From NCBI GenBank assembly GCA_036346205.1, contig JARFJB010001987.1:2623501-2687500 (forward strand): DNA of 64,000 nt, written 5' to 3'. This stretch comes from Vesta saturnalis. Its lineage: Eukaryota; Arthropoda; Insecta; Coleoptera; Lampyridae. Below, piece by piece: positions 12,613-24,008 of the stretch. The notes under the pieces are model-generated. The model did no database searches and was not told where the DNA came from. It saw only the letters and a list, made by a program, of their open reading frames with translations. The translations under genes were made by a program, and so were the position numbers. Positions within the stretch are counted from its first letter, which is position 1, and each line of letters starts with the position of its first letter.

Positions 12613-12642
12613 GTGTGCGTGTGTGTGTATGTGTGTGTGTGT
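11947..12642 (+). repeat. GT-rich higher-order repeat array
   Basis: (GT)n DNA contains recurring complex units. GAGTGCGTGTGAATTTGTGT followed by GAGTGTGTGCGAGTGTATG appears near 12070, 12182 and 12373. GTTTGGGCGTCTGTGTGTG appears near 11998 and 12280. The array thus grew by duplication of 110-290-base blocks and not only by dinucleotide slippage. Confidence 0.9.
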
Positions 12643-12646
12643 AAGA

Positions 12647-12745
12647 AAAATTAATATACACAATTTATCGCAATTCGAATTTCGCCTCATTATCTAAATC
12701 ATTTATTTTTTCCTACAATTCAACTAATATAGACGAGAATTCAAA
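12647..12745 (+). repeat. Direct repeat bordering GT DNA, copy 2
   Basis: Second copy of the sequence at 9979-10085, with a few substitutions and a short deletion near CCTACAATTCAAC. It is followed by a short GT stretch (about 12770-12828) that is cut off by the family-2 repeat. Confidence 0.75.
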
Positions 12746-12852
12746 ACTACGACCGCACTTCGTGAAATCGGTGTGTGTGTATGGGAGTATGTGTGTTGCA
12801 TGAGAGTGTGAGTGTGAGAGTGTGTGCATTATAACCTTAACTTAAGCCAAAG

Positions 12853-14151
12853 TATAACAACAATTATTAAAAGGCGTCAAATTGTAACATTAATAGCGGC
12901 TCCAAGTGTATAAACACTAAAACTGGGCCAACTTATAACATTAAATAAAAAAGCGATGATGTAATATACCATTCGTAATTGATCAAATAATTTAATTAAT
13001 ATAAAAAATTACCTTTTAATAATCGCTACTGCCGTCGGCTCATCGGTAGATGAATATAAGGGTGGATTCTAATAAATAGTTTAATTAACCTACCTGAAAT
13101 GCTAGTTGCTTCTTTTCTGCTTGATTATTTTCACTTAATTCCAAAAATCTTATAAAAAAAATTATGAAAAAAATAATAAATTCTCGAGCGCCATGTTGTC
13201 TTTCTTTTTTTTTATATATCTATCTAGGAACAACAAAACCTAGTTATTGAATATTACAAACAATTAACACAAATGAAAATAAAATAACAAGTTATACATA
13301 AGTTTATTTAATATATGTTTGAAAACGAAAAAAAATTCAGAAGTCATAAACTAAATTATAAAAAAACTTTACCTTTTAACGGTTCTGTACATATACTGTT
13401 ACAGGTACTATGAAGCAGGATGGTTCATATGGTGAGGTCAATGTCTTGCTTAGTTATCCTTAAAATATGGAATTTCCTTGAAGTTTAATTCGCCAAATTT
13501 ATTTGTAAAAGAATGTAGAACTTGCGTTGTAAAGGTAACTCAAGTAAAACTTGCCATTTAAAATAATAGTACAGTTAAATATTGACTTATACGTGCCATT
13601 AAAGATTATTAAGTATACAAATTAAGTGATTAAAGAGGTGCGTACTTCAAAAGTAAGTACTTAAAAAATAAGTACGTAAAAAAAGTACTTAAAAAAAAAT
13701 ACGTAAAAAAAAGTGCATACTTGAAAAGTAAGTACTTAAAAAGTAAAAAGTGCCTAAAAAAAGCAAAGGCTTTAGTTTAAAATATAATGAGAAAAAAAAT
13801 AACTTACCACCAAAATTCTGATGGCACCAAAATATAAAAAATTAAGTAAAGATCATGCTTATTGCTGTTAACATTCAGCATTAAGTGAATTACAGAAAAG
13901 CTTTTCAGAATAACTCCAGTGTATTCCCCTAAAAAGTCCTCACGCTTGCGCGAATACAATAATATAAAACCAATTTTTTAAGAAAGGGAACTAAAACTAT
14001 TTATGTAAGATTACACCCAAAAGATTTGTTCTAGGAAATGCCAATTAAATTGTCATCCTCAATTCTACATATTAATAATTAAAAACTTTTCTAATATTAT
14101 GCCAAATATAATGTACTTTTTAATACAACCACAAAAAAAAAGGTTGTTACA
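12853..14151 (+). mobile_element. Repeat family 2 element, copy 1 (non-autonomous)
   Basis: A 1.3-kb non-coding unit begins near TATAACAACAATTATT and ends AAAAAGGTTGTTACA. Its reverse-complemented end starts TGTAACAAC, so short terminal inverted repeats of about 9 bp are likely. Other copies lie at 16148-16696 (partial), 20521-21825 (minus) and 21972-23349 (plus). Inside, around 13636-13760, is a minisatellite of AAGTACTTAAAAA-type units. A GT leader found uninterrupted at about 10110-10140 is split here around this insertion. GCAT occurs at 12826-12829 and at 14152-14155 and may be a target duplication if the left end is 12830. No protein is encoded; the superfamily is unknown. Confidence 0.65.
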
Positions 14152-14345
14152 GCATGTATGCGTGTATGCCTTCGCACGTGCGTGCATGCGTGGTTGGGTG
14201 TGCATGTATGCCTGTCCGTCTCTCTCGCTACTTGTGTATGTGCGTTGCGTGTTCGTGTGCAGGTGCGTGTGCATGTGCGTGATCATCTGCGTGTGCGTGT
14301 GCATGTGCGTGTCCGTGTGCGTGTGCGTGTGCCTGTGCGTGTACA

Positions 14346-14376
<31 letters not shown>

Positions 14377-14691
14377 GTGCGTGTGCGTGTGCGTGTGAGT
14401 GAGTGTGTGTGTGTGTGAGGGTATCTGTTATAGTGTGTGTGTGTGTGTGTGTCTGTCCGTTTTTCTCGCTCCTTGTGTGTGTGCGTTGCGCGTTCGTGTG
14501 CGGGTGCGTGTGCATCAGGGTGAACGTCTGCGTGTGCGTGTGCATGTGCGTGTCCGTGTGCGTGTGCGTGTGCGTGTGTGTACGTGTGCGTGTGCCTGTG
14601 CGTGTGCGTGCTCGTGTGCGTGCGCGTGTGCGTGTGCGTGTGCGTGTGCGAGCGCGTGTGCGTCTGCATGTGAGTGTGTGTGTATCTGTTA

Positions 14692-14736
<45 letters not shown>

Positions 14737-14889
14737 TGTGTGGGTGTGGGTGTGCGTGTGCGTATGGGTGTGTGTGTATGTGTCTGTGCGGGTGTGCGTG
14801 TGCGTATGCGCGTGCGTGTTTGTGCGTGTACGTGCCTGTGCGTGTGCCTGTGCATGTGCGTGTGCGTGTGCATGTCCGTGTGCGTGTGC

Positions 14890-14921
<32 letters not shown>

Positions 14922-15013
14922 GTGCGTGTGCGTGTGCGTGTGCGTGAGCGTGTGCGTGTGCGTGTACGCGTGTGTGTGCGTGTGCGTGTGCGTTTGCGTG
15001 TGTATTTGTGTTT
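14152..15013 (+). repeat. GT/TGTGCG satellite array
   Basis: It starts with the leader GCACGTGCGTGCATGCGTGG shared with 10135-10200. It continues with TGTGCG hexamers and (GT)n broken by TCTGTTATAGTG spacers and by CTCGCTCCTTGTG motifs that recur at about 14225, 14466 and 16771. Open frames across it are repeat artefacts. Confidence 0.9.
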
Positions 15014-15104
15014 TAGTAATGATTGATAAAAACCAAAAGCTATACCTAATTAACTCCTCCTCGTGGATTTCTCTCAAAATCTAACCAGCTCTAAGCCAAA
15101 TTAA

Positions 15105-15173
15105 GAGAAGCGCAAGTACAAAATTTTAGGTACGTATGTATATTCGTTCTGGAGTTGTCATGGATACTAGCAT

Positions 15174-15206
<33 letters not shown>

Positions 15207-15893
15207 CACACGCACGCAGACTCACGCACGTATGCACGCACGCACGCACGCATGTACGCACACGCGCGTACGCACACACAATAGTGCCAAAACTTGGCCA
15301 AAAGTTTAAAAAATGAGCTAACAAGTCGATTTAGCGATAGTGAAAGAAAAGTTGATTGCATAGCCTTGTATACCTACATGTGTATATATAGGTTGGAAGG
15401 TAAAAATGGAATGACAATCGAATTGACATTAGATGGTGGGTCTAATTTATTTCAACCGGTAGAATACTTATGTACAAAGTACACTGTGTGTATCATTTAA
15501 GAATTTTGAGGTTATTTCCGACTAAAGCCTAATTCTGCCATCTTAAAATTGTGTGTTGTGTGACTTAGGTACTTCTCGTTTACACCAGCTATAGAAACCT
15601 ACAACTTTGATGGTGACATAAGCCAAAATCTATCGCTTTTTCAGTAAACAAAGAAACAGTACTTTGCCCTTTGAAAGGTAAAATACTCTATAAAGTAACC
15701 AAATGTGGGGGCGTAAAGCTGCCAATACCCAAACGTTAGTAATTCCCAAGAAATAAAAAGGATGAGAAATAATGGTGTAAAATTATCAGCAACAATCCAG
15801 AAAATCACATTTGGCCAGCATATTACTTCCATACAGCAGAAAAAGTGCGTTAGGTTTTTATTTATCTCAAACATACACGACAATACCACACTG
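15105..15893 (+). repeat. Dispersed repeat family 1, copy B
   Basis: The unit begins about TTAGGTACGTATGTATATTC and contains GTTCTGGAGTTGTCATGGAT. It then has an (AC)n/ACGC stretch at 15174-15280, followed by the body shared with copies A and C up to GCGTTAGGTTTTTATTTATC. A short piece of the 5' part is also found inverted at 51540-51595. No protein domain is recognisable in the small open frames. Confidence 0.75.
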
Positions 15894-16696
15894 GCTCACT
15901 AGGTACACTCGCCCGCACTTGAGCCAGCAAGTGCTGAAGATGGAGGTTCACAAACACAACAGCCGGTCTTAACTTACCTGCCTTCTACCAGCAACTCTTT
16001 GCACTCATATTTGAAATGAGGCAATTAAACAAATAATTAGACAAACATTTAACACAATCCAAAATAATATCATTTATTTACAAACGCACCCACCAAAAAT
16101 ATCCTTTTTTTACAGTGGCCTGAAGGGCCCTCCACAAACTATCAGAAATTAAGTGATTAAAGAGGTGCGTACTTAAAAAGTAAGTACTTAAAAAATAAGT
16201 ACGTAAAAAAAGTACTTAAAAAAAAATACGTAAAAAAAAGTGCATACTTGAAAAGTAAGTACTTAAAAAGTAAAAAGTGCCTAAAAAAAGCAAAGGCTTT
16301 AGTTTAAAATATAATGAGAAAAAAAATAACTTACCACCAAAATTCTGATGGCACCAAAATATAAAAAATTAAGTAAAGATCATGCTTATTGCTGTTAACA
16401 TTCAGCATTAAGTGAATTACAGAAAAGCTTTTCAGAATAACTCCAGTGTATTCCCCTAAAAAGTCCTCACGCTTGCGCGAATACAATAATATAAATCCAA
16501 TTTTTTAAGAAAGGGAACTAAAACTATTTATGTAAGATTACACCCAAAAGATTTGTTCTAGGAAATGCCAATTAAATTGTCATTCTCAATTCTACATGTA
16601 AATAATTAAAAACTTTTCTAATATTATGCCAAATAGATGAACGATTATTAAATTAATGTACTTTTTAATACAACCACAGAAAAAAAGGTTGTTACA

Positions 16697-17355
16697 GCAT
16701 GTATGCGTGTATGCCTTCGCACGTGCGTGCATGCGTGGTTGGGTGTGCATGTATGCCTGTCCGTCTCTCTCGCTCCTTGTGTATGTGCGTTGCGTGTTCG
16801 TGTGCGGGTGCGTGTGCATGTGCGTGATCATCTGCGTGTGCGTGTGCATGTGCGTGTCCGTGTGCGTGTGCGTGTGCGTGTGCGTGTGCGTGTGCGTGTG
16901 CGTGTGCGTGTGCGTGTGCGTGTACGTGTGCGTGTGCGTGTGCCTGTGCGTGTACATATGCGTGTGCATGTGCGTGTGTGTGTGCGTGTGCGTGTGCGTG
17001 TGCGTGTGCGTGTGAGTGAGTGTGTGTGTGTGTGTGTGTGTGAGGGTATCTGTTATAGTGTGTGTGTGTGTGTGTCTGTCCGTTTTTCTCGCTCCTTGTG
17101 TGTGTGCGTTGCGTGTTCGTGTGCGGGTGCGTGTGCATCTGGGTGAACGTCTGCGTGTGCGTGTGCATGTGCGTGTCCGTGTGCGTGTCCGTGTGCGTGT
17201 GCGTGTGCGTGTGCGTGTGCGTGTGCGTGTGCGTGTGCGTGTGTGTACGTGTGCGTGTGCCTGTGCGTGTGCGTGCTCGTGTGCGTGCGCGTGTGCGTGT
17301 GCGTGTGCGTGTGCGAGCGCGTGTGCGTGTGCATGTGAGTGTGTGTGATCTGTTA

Positions 17356-17393
<38 letters not shown>

Positions 17394-17721
17394 CTGTGTG
17401 TCGTGTGTGGTGTGCGTGTGCGTATGGGTGTGTGTGTATGTGTCTGTGCGGGTGTGCGTGTGCGTATGCGCGTGCGTGTTTGTGCGTGTACGTGCCTGTG
17501 CGTGTGCCTGTGCATGTGTGTGTGCGTGTGCATGTCCGTGTGCGTGTGCGTGTGCGTGTGTGTACGTGTGTGTGTGCGTGTGCGTGTGCGTGTGCGTGTG
17601 CGTGTGCGTGTGCGTGTGCGTGTGCGTGTGCGTGTGCGTGTGCGTGTGCGTGAGCGTGTGCGTGTGCGTGTGCGCGTGTGTGTGCGTGTGCGTGTGCGTT
17701 TGCGTGTGTATCTGTGTTTTA
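16697..17721 (+). repeat. GT/TGTGCG satellite array (unit 2)
   Basis: Same organisation as the array at 14152-15013, with the same leader and TCTGTTATAGTG spacers but more hexamer copies. Long Cys-Val and Thr-His frames on both strands are artefacts. Confidence 0.9.
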
Positions 17722-17805
17722 GTAATGATTGATAAAAACCAAAAGCTACACCTAATAAACTCCTCCTCGTGGATTTCTCTCAAAATCTAACCAGCTCTAA
17801 GCCAA

Positions 17806-18593
17806 ATTAAGAGAAGCGCAAGTACAAAATTTTAGGTACGTATGTATATTCGTTCTGGAGTTGTCATGGATACTAGCATACACACACACACACACACACC
17901 TACCCACGCACGCACACACACGCACGCAGACTCACGCACGTATGCACGCACGCATGTACGCACACGCGCGTACGCACACACAATAGTGGCAAAACTTGGC
18001 CAAACGTTTAAAAAATGAGCTAACAAGTCGATTTAGCGATAGTGAAAGGAAAGTCGATTGCATAACCTTGTATACCTACATGTGTATATATAGGTTGGAA
18101 GGTAAAAATGGAATGACAATCGAATTGACATTTGATGGTGGGTCTAATTTATTTCAACCGGTAGAATACTTATGTACAAAGTACACTGTGTGTATCATTT
18201 AAGAATTTTGAGGTTATTTCCGACTAAACCCTAATTCTGCCATTGTGCAATTGTGTGTTGTGTGGCTTAGGTACTTCTCGTTTACACCAGCTATAGAAAC
18301 CTACAACTTTGATGGTGACATAAGCCAAAATCTATCGCTTTTTCAGTAAACAAAGAAACAGTACTTTGCCCTTTAAAAGGTAAAATACTCTATAAAGTAA
18401 CCAAATGTGGGGGCGTAAAGCTGCCAATACCCAAACGTTAGTAATTCCCAAGAAATAAAAAGGATGAGAAATATTGGTGTAAAATTATCAGCAACAATCC
18501 AGAAAATCACATTTGGCCAGCATATTACTTCCATACAGCAGAAAAAGTGCGTTAGGTTTTTATTTATCTCAAACATACACGACAATACCACAC
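17806..18593 (+). repeat. Dispersed repeat family 1, copy C
   Basis: Near-identical to copy B because it lies in the second duplication unit. The AC-rich tract is shorter and carries CACCTACCCACGCACG, and scattered single-base differences are present. It shows no coding capacity. Confidence 0.75.
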
Positions 18594-18848
18594 TGGCTCA
18601 CTAGATACACTCGCCCGCACTTGAGCCAGCAAGTGCTGAAGATGGAGGTTCACAAACACAACAGCCGGTCTTAACTTACCTGCCTTCTACCAGCAACTCT
18701 TTGCACTCATATTTGAAATGAGGCAATTAAACAAATAATTAGACAAACATTTAACACAATCCAAAATAATATCATTTATTTACAAACGCACCCACCAAAA
18801 ATATCCTTTTTTTACAGTGGCCTGAAGGGCCCTCCACAAACTATCAGA

Positions 18849-20520
18849 AACAATTGAATTTTACAATTCTAAAAATTCTTGTTAAAAACCCATTTACCTA
18901 CTTTTTTTTTCTTTACAAAATTATTTACAATTTATGTATAACGTAACCTAGTTAATTGAGTCCTATTCGTCGCCTTGTACATACACTCGGCTTGTACCTT
19001 AGCTGTATGTAGTCTGCAATTGCTCGCTTTATTTACGTTATTAAAATCAATTCTGCAAAGAAACGTGCTAGAAACTCTACAGTTCGACAACACTGTTCTT
19101 AAACTTTATTCTGCATACAACATTGCTACAACTCATTTTTTATACCATAACAATTGTTATAAGAAAATGGTGCTGGTTGATTGGGTTTTAACTGCTTTGT
19201 TTTGTTCATTACCTTTTAATTTAGTTAGAATGAGTTTTTTATTTATTTTTTTTTATTATGCATGCGTTTCTAACCTTAAGAATTTTGCTTTATCACATTG
19301 ACTTTTTTTTTGTTTGATTTACTAAAACTGAGTGAAATTTTAGTTGCTCAGTTTGGTGTGGGCATAACAGAAACAGTTTTAATAATTATAATTCTCAACG
19401 AAATGATTCTCATATTGTAAGTACATTGATATTGAAAAATTCTAGTAAATTCTTAAGTTAAACGAAAGCTGCACTCAGATGACAATGTAAGTATGAACAA
19501 GAATCAACCATTCATAGTTAAAAATTTATTATTAATTGCAGCATGCAGACGACGCTAGACCATACACATAATAAAAGAACTGGTTGTTTCAGATATGGAA
19601 GCTGAGATAGGTTATTGTTACTTTTTGATCCTCAGAAGAGTGCACATTGAAATTTAATTAAACTATTACACGGTAATCTTCGTTTAATGAGTGTGGGCTT
19701 AATCCCTTATACAAAAAGATAACTATTAATTAGTTAATTCACCAATACACCTTGCTGACAAAAGGTTCCTAGAATTACTTAAGATGGCCGACGAAAAAGA
19801 TAAGAATGGCACAATGCTATTCAAAATTTCCACTATCACTAGATAATTTTTAAATTTGTCAAGTAGTGGAAAGAATTTTAAAAGAAAATGCAGATTCCTA
19901 TGTGCCTTTTATTTAATTACAGAAACCTGTATATTTGTTAAAATAAAGGTCCGATTTTCCTGTGCGAAATTAAAACGTAACAACTCTCTCCTCAGTTGGT
20001 GAAGTAAAAATTTCAGAAAATTTGCACCAATTCTTGACACGATGTCAAGCGGTAAAACGGAATAGAAACTAGTGACGAAAAAAAAAGAAAACGGAAGAAG
20101 TGAAGAGAAATTCGGGGTTACCCCTAGGGCACAACCCTTAAAACCCTCGGTAGTGCAGTTAAAGTCTGCGAGACTAAAATCATAAAAAAAAACAACCAAA
20201 ACCATAAGATAATCCAACTCATAACATTGTTTCCCATATGAAGAGAAATAAAAGTAGCGACCAAAATGCGTCAGGGACGAAACAAAGTAACACATCACAA
20301 GAGACGAGCACAGTAAAACTTATAGAACCCTAGAAGAGTGTTCTACGGGAAGGCAAAACGTAAAACATGGAGCAAACGGAACAAGGTGAAGTTGTTCGTG
20401 TTCTAGTAGAGTGAAGTCTTACTAGAACAAAAGTGTCGCCATAGGCCCAACCATCCAAAAACCCAAGATATAGCGGTACAATGAGGTATAACAACGTAAG
20501 ACGCTACTTTAAACTATCTT
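18849..20520. other. Unassigned DNA
   Basis: No recognisable gene. Between 19900 and 20520 the base composition changes to A/G-rich on the plus strand (TGAAATTAAAACGTAACAAC-like and AAAGAAAACGGAAGAAGTG). The motif GAAATTAAAACGTAACAAC recurs near 21870, so this may be a further repeat next to family 2. Open frames at 18975-19301 and 19909-20298 (minus) show no known domain. Confidence 0.35.
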
Positions 20521-21825
20521 GTAACCACCTTTTTTTTTGTGGTTGTATTAAAAAATACGTTAATCTAAGATCATTAATCTATTTGGCGTAAAATTAGAGG
20601 AGTTTTTAATTATTTACATGTAAAATTGAGAAAGGCAATTTAATTGGCATTTCCTAGAACATATCTTTTGGGTGTAATATTACATAAATAGTTTTAGTTC
20701 CCTTTCTTAAAAAAATTGGATTTATATTTTTGTATTCGCGCAAGCGTGTAGATTTTTAGAGGGAAATACACTTGAGTTATTCTGAAAGCTTTTCTTAATT
20801 CACTTAATGCTGAATGTTAACAGCAATAAGTATGATTTTTACATAATTTTTATATTTTGGTGCCATCAGAATTTTGGTGGTAAGTTATTTTTTTTTCCCA
20901 TTATATTTTAAAACTAAAGCCTTTGCTTTTTTTAGGCACCTTTTACTTACTTTTTAAGTACGCACCTTTTACTTACTTTTTAAGTACTTATTTTTCAAGT
21001 ATGCACTTTTATTTTTTTAAGTACTTACTTTTTAAGTACGCACCTTTTACTTACTTAATTTGTATACTTAATAATATTTAATGGCACGTATAAGTCAATA
21101 GTTTATTATACTCTTATTTTATATGGCAAGTTTTACATGAGTTACCTTTACAACGCAAGTTCTACATTCTTTTACAAATAAATTTGGCGAATAAACTTCA
21201 AGGAAATTCCATATTTTAAGGATAACTAAGCAAGACATTGACCTCACCATATGAACCATTCTGCTTCATAGTACCTGTAACAGTGTATATACAGAACAGT
21301 TAAAAGGTAAGGTTTTTTTTATAATTTAGTATAGTTCATGACTTTTGAATTTTTTCTCGTTTTCAAACATATATTAAATAAACTTATGTAACTTGTTATT
21401 TTATTTTCATTTGTGTTAATTGTCTATAGTATTCAATAACTAGGTTTTGTTGTTCCTAGATAGATATATAAAAAAAAGAAAGACAACATGGCGCTCGAGA
21501 ATTTATTATTTTATTCATAATTTTTTGATAACATTTTTGGAATTAAGTGAAAATAATCAAGCAGAAAAGAAGCAACTAGCATTTCAGGTAGGTTAATTAA
21601 ACTATTTATTAGAATCCACCCTTATATTCATCTACCGATGAGCCGACGGCACTTAGCGATTATTAAGGGGTAATTTTTCATATTAATTAAATTACATGAT
21701 CAATTACGAATGGTATATTACATCATCGCTTTTTTATTTAACATTATAAGTTGGCCCAGTTTTAGTGCTTTAGTGGAGCCGCTATTAATGTTACAATTTC
21801 AGGCCTTTTAATAATTGTTGTTATA
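20521..21825 (-). mobile_element. Repeat family 2 element, copy 3 (inverted)
   Basis: Complete inverted copy of the 12853-14151 element, from GTAACCACCTTTTTTTTTG on the left to AATTGTTGTTATA on the right. The internal AAGTACTTAAAAA minisatellite (about 20935-21060 here) has a different unit number and arrangement. It faces copy 4 head-to-head across about 145 bases. Confidence 0.75.
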
Positions 21826-21971
21826 ATCTAAATTTATAATTTATATTTTCAATGTATGTTTGTGTGTGAAATTAAAACGTAACAACTTGTTGCTCAAGCA
21901 TAATAGATTATATGTAAAAGAAACGGTTCTTAACTAACATAATCAAGTTTTGTAGTATATTACATAATAAG

Positions 21972-22296
21972 GTGTAACATTAAAAGCGGCTCCAAGTGCA
22001 TAAACACTAAAACTGGGCCAACTTATAACATTAACACAAAAGCGATGATGTAATAAACAATTTGTAACTGATCGAATAATTTTAATTAATAAAAAAAATT
22101 ACCAAATATTAATCGCTACTGCCGTCGGCTCAATCGGAAGATGAAGATAAGGGAGAGTTCTAATTTAGAGTTTAATTAACATACGTGAAATACTGCCTGC
22201 TTCTCATAAGCTTAATTACTTTCACTTATACTTAATTCATAAAAAAATGTTATCTAAAAATTATGAAAAAATGATAAAATCTCGAGCGGCATGTTG

Positions 22297-22369
<73 letters not shown>

Positions 22370-23349
22370 AACAACAAAACCTAGTTAATGAATAATAATA
22401 AACAATTTATCAAAATGAAAATAAAATAACATGATATACTTAAGTTTATTCAATATCTGATTGAAAAGGTAAACAAAATCAGAAGTCTTATACTATTCTA
22501 AAATTATATAAAAACATTACCTTTGAACGGTTCTGTCCATAAACTATAACTGGTAACTATGAAGCAGAATGGTGAACTTGGTGAGGTCAATGTCTTGCTT
22601 ATTTATCCTTAATATATTGTGTCCATAACTTTATTGAATTTCTTTGAAGTTTAATTCGCCAAATTTATTTATAAAAGTATGTAGAACTTGCGTTGTAAAA
22701 TGTAATTCAAGTAAAAATTGCCATTTAAACCAGAAAAATAAAAGAATAGTAAATTACTGACTTATACGTACCATTAAAAATAATTTTTAAAAATGCCATA
22801 TAAAAGTATGCATTAAAAAAATATGAGTAAAATAATTGCAAAATAAGTAAAATAGGAGTGCAAACTAAGTACAAAATAAGTAAAATAGAAGTGCAAACTA
22901 AGTAAAATAAGTAAAATAGGAGTGCAAATAAGTGCCTAAAAAAACAAATAAATGCTTTAGTTTTAAATATAATGAATTAGAAAATAACTTACCACCAAAA
23001 TCGGATAGCACAAAATATAAAATTAGGTAAAAACCATGCTTACTGCTGTAACATTCAGCATTAAGTGAATTAAAAAAAAGCTTTCAGAATAACTCAAGTG
23101 AGTATTCCCCCTAAAAGTTTTCACTCGTTGCGCGGATATAATAATATAAATCCAATTTTTTAAGAAAGGGAACTATAACTATTTATGTAATATTACACCC
23201 AAAAGATATGTTCTAGGAAATGCAAATTAAGTTGCCTTTCTCAATTCTATATATTAATAATTAAAAACCTTTCCAACATTACGCCAAATAAATGAACGAT
23301 CTTAAATTAAGGTATTTTTAATACAACCACAAAAAAAAAGGTTGTTACA
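21972..23349 (+). mobile_element. Repeat family 2 element, copy 4
   Basis: This copy begins within the 5' region (GTAACATTAAAAGCGGCTCC) and runs to GGTTGTTACA. It is more diverged than copies 1-3. Where the others have TATATATCTATCTAGGAAC, it carries about 66 bases of pure (TA)n at 22301-22367, a microsatellite expansion inside the element. The minisatellite is replaced by AGTAAAATAGGAGTGCAAA units near 22845-22930. Confidence 0.7.
22301..22367. repeat. (TA)n microsatellite
   Basis: Pure TA dinucleotide tract inside family-2 copy 4, expanded from a short TATATATCTATC seed that the other copies still show. Confidence 0.95.
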
Positions 23350-23356
23350 AAGGGTG

Positions 23357-23552
23357 GTAGTAGTTTAAAATATACATACTGTTACGCACTCGTAACTCGT
23401 AACTCGTAACTCGCTTCACTCGCTCCTGATCGTAATAATAAACTCGTGTGAAACAATATGTATATTTTAAACTAAGCCCTCAAAATTATCGGCTGCAACT
23501 GATTACATACAAACTATTAATTGCATTATCAGTTTGAGCCGATAATTTTGAC
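23357..23552. repeat. Two adjacent small palindromes
   Basis: AGTTTAAAATATACATA (about 23360-23376) is mirrored by TATGTATATTTTAAACT (about 23459-23475), around a core with four CGTAACT-type repeats. Directly beyond, AAAATTATCGGCTGCAACTG (23483-23502) is mirrored by CAGTTTGAGCCGATAATTTT (about 23531-23550). Together they look like a small fold-back or MITE remnant. Confidence 0.6.
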
Positions 23553-23945
23553 GTAATATGAAAGCAGACGTCAAATCGAATGCTCAACAAACGATTAACT
23601 AAGATATATTAACGCCTATATGTTTGCAGCAACAACATTATGTATATCCTAATCCGAGATGCCAAAATGATTGCTTTGTTACATTAAGGGGGCATTCAGC
23701 GCAGCAAGACGCGGTTATGATTTTTAGTGATACAAGAAGGTCCTAAACCGTTTATATCCGGCCTAAATTTTACCGACCGTTTGATATTAACTTGATATTT
23801 CATATATGGACTAGACTATTCAGACTATTCAGTTTCAGACCGTATGTTTATTGTCTAAATTTATGAAGTGTATTATAAAACAGAAAAAAACAAGTTTGTT
23901 GTTGAGTTCATTTAATTGTGACGTATTTTAGGACTCCATTTTGAT

Positions 23946-24008
23946 AAAAAAAATGGAAATAAATCTATGGTAACCTAGGGTACCGTAGATTTAATTTCCA
24001 TTTTTTTA
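23946..24008. repeat. Near-perfect short palindrome
   Basis: Arms AAAAAAATGGAAATAAATCT and AGATTTAATTTCCATTTTTT flank ATGGTAACCTAGGGTACCGT, giving a hairpin of about 29-bp arms. No coding context is seen. Confidence 0.75.

Larger units (their letters stand above)
13621..16147 (+). repeat. Tandem segmental duplication, unit 1
   Basis: Starting at AATTAAGTGATTAAAGAGGTG, 2527 bases are repeated from 16148 onward in the same orientation. The unit holds the right two thirds of a family-2 element, a TGTGCG array, an AC-rich stretch, family-1 copy B and a tail ending CACAAACTATCAGAAA. The non-repetitive parts of the two units differ by only scattered changes, so the event is recent relative to the other repeats. 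Confidence 0.85.
16148..18848 (+). repeat. Tandem segmental duplication, unit 2
   Basis: Second unit of the duplication starting at 13621. It contains the partial family-2 copy (16148-16696), a longer GT array (16697-17721) and family-1 copy C (about 17806-18593), and ends CCTCCACAAACTATCAGAAA. It is about 170 bases longer than unit 1, mainly from array length. It keeps a 20-base stretch near 16636 (GATGAACGATTATTAAATT) that unit 1 has lost. Confidence 0.85.

Noticed and set aside
11582..12690. Minus frame fusing a Thr-His run to reverse transcriptase sequence
   Set aside because: The N-terminal 230 residues are GT-array translation. Only the part from HCFADD onward is LINE-derived, so there is no real fusion gene.
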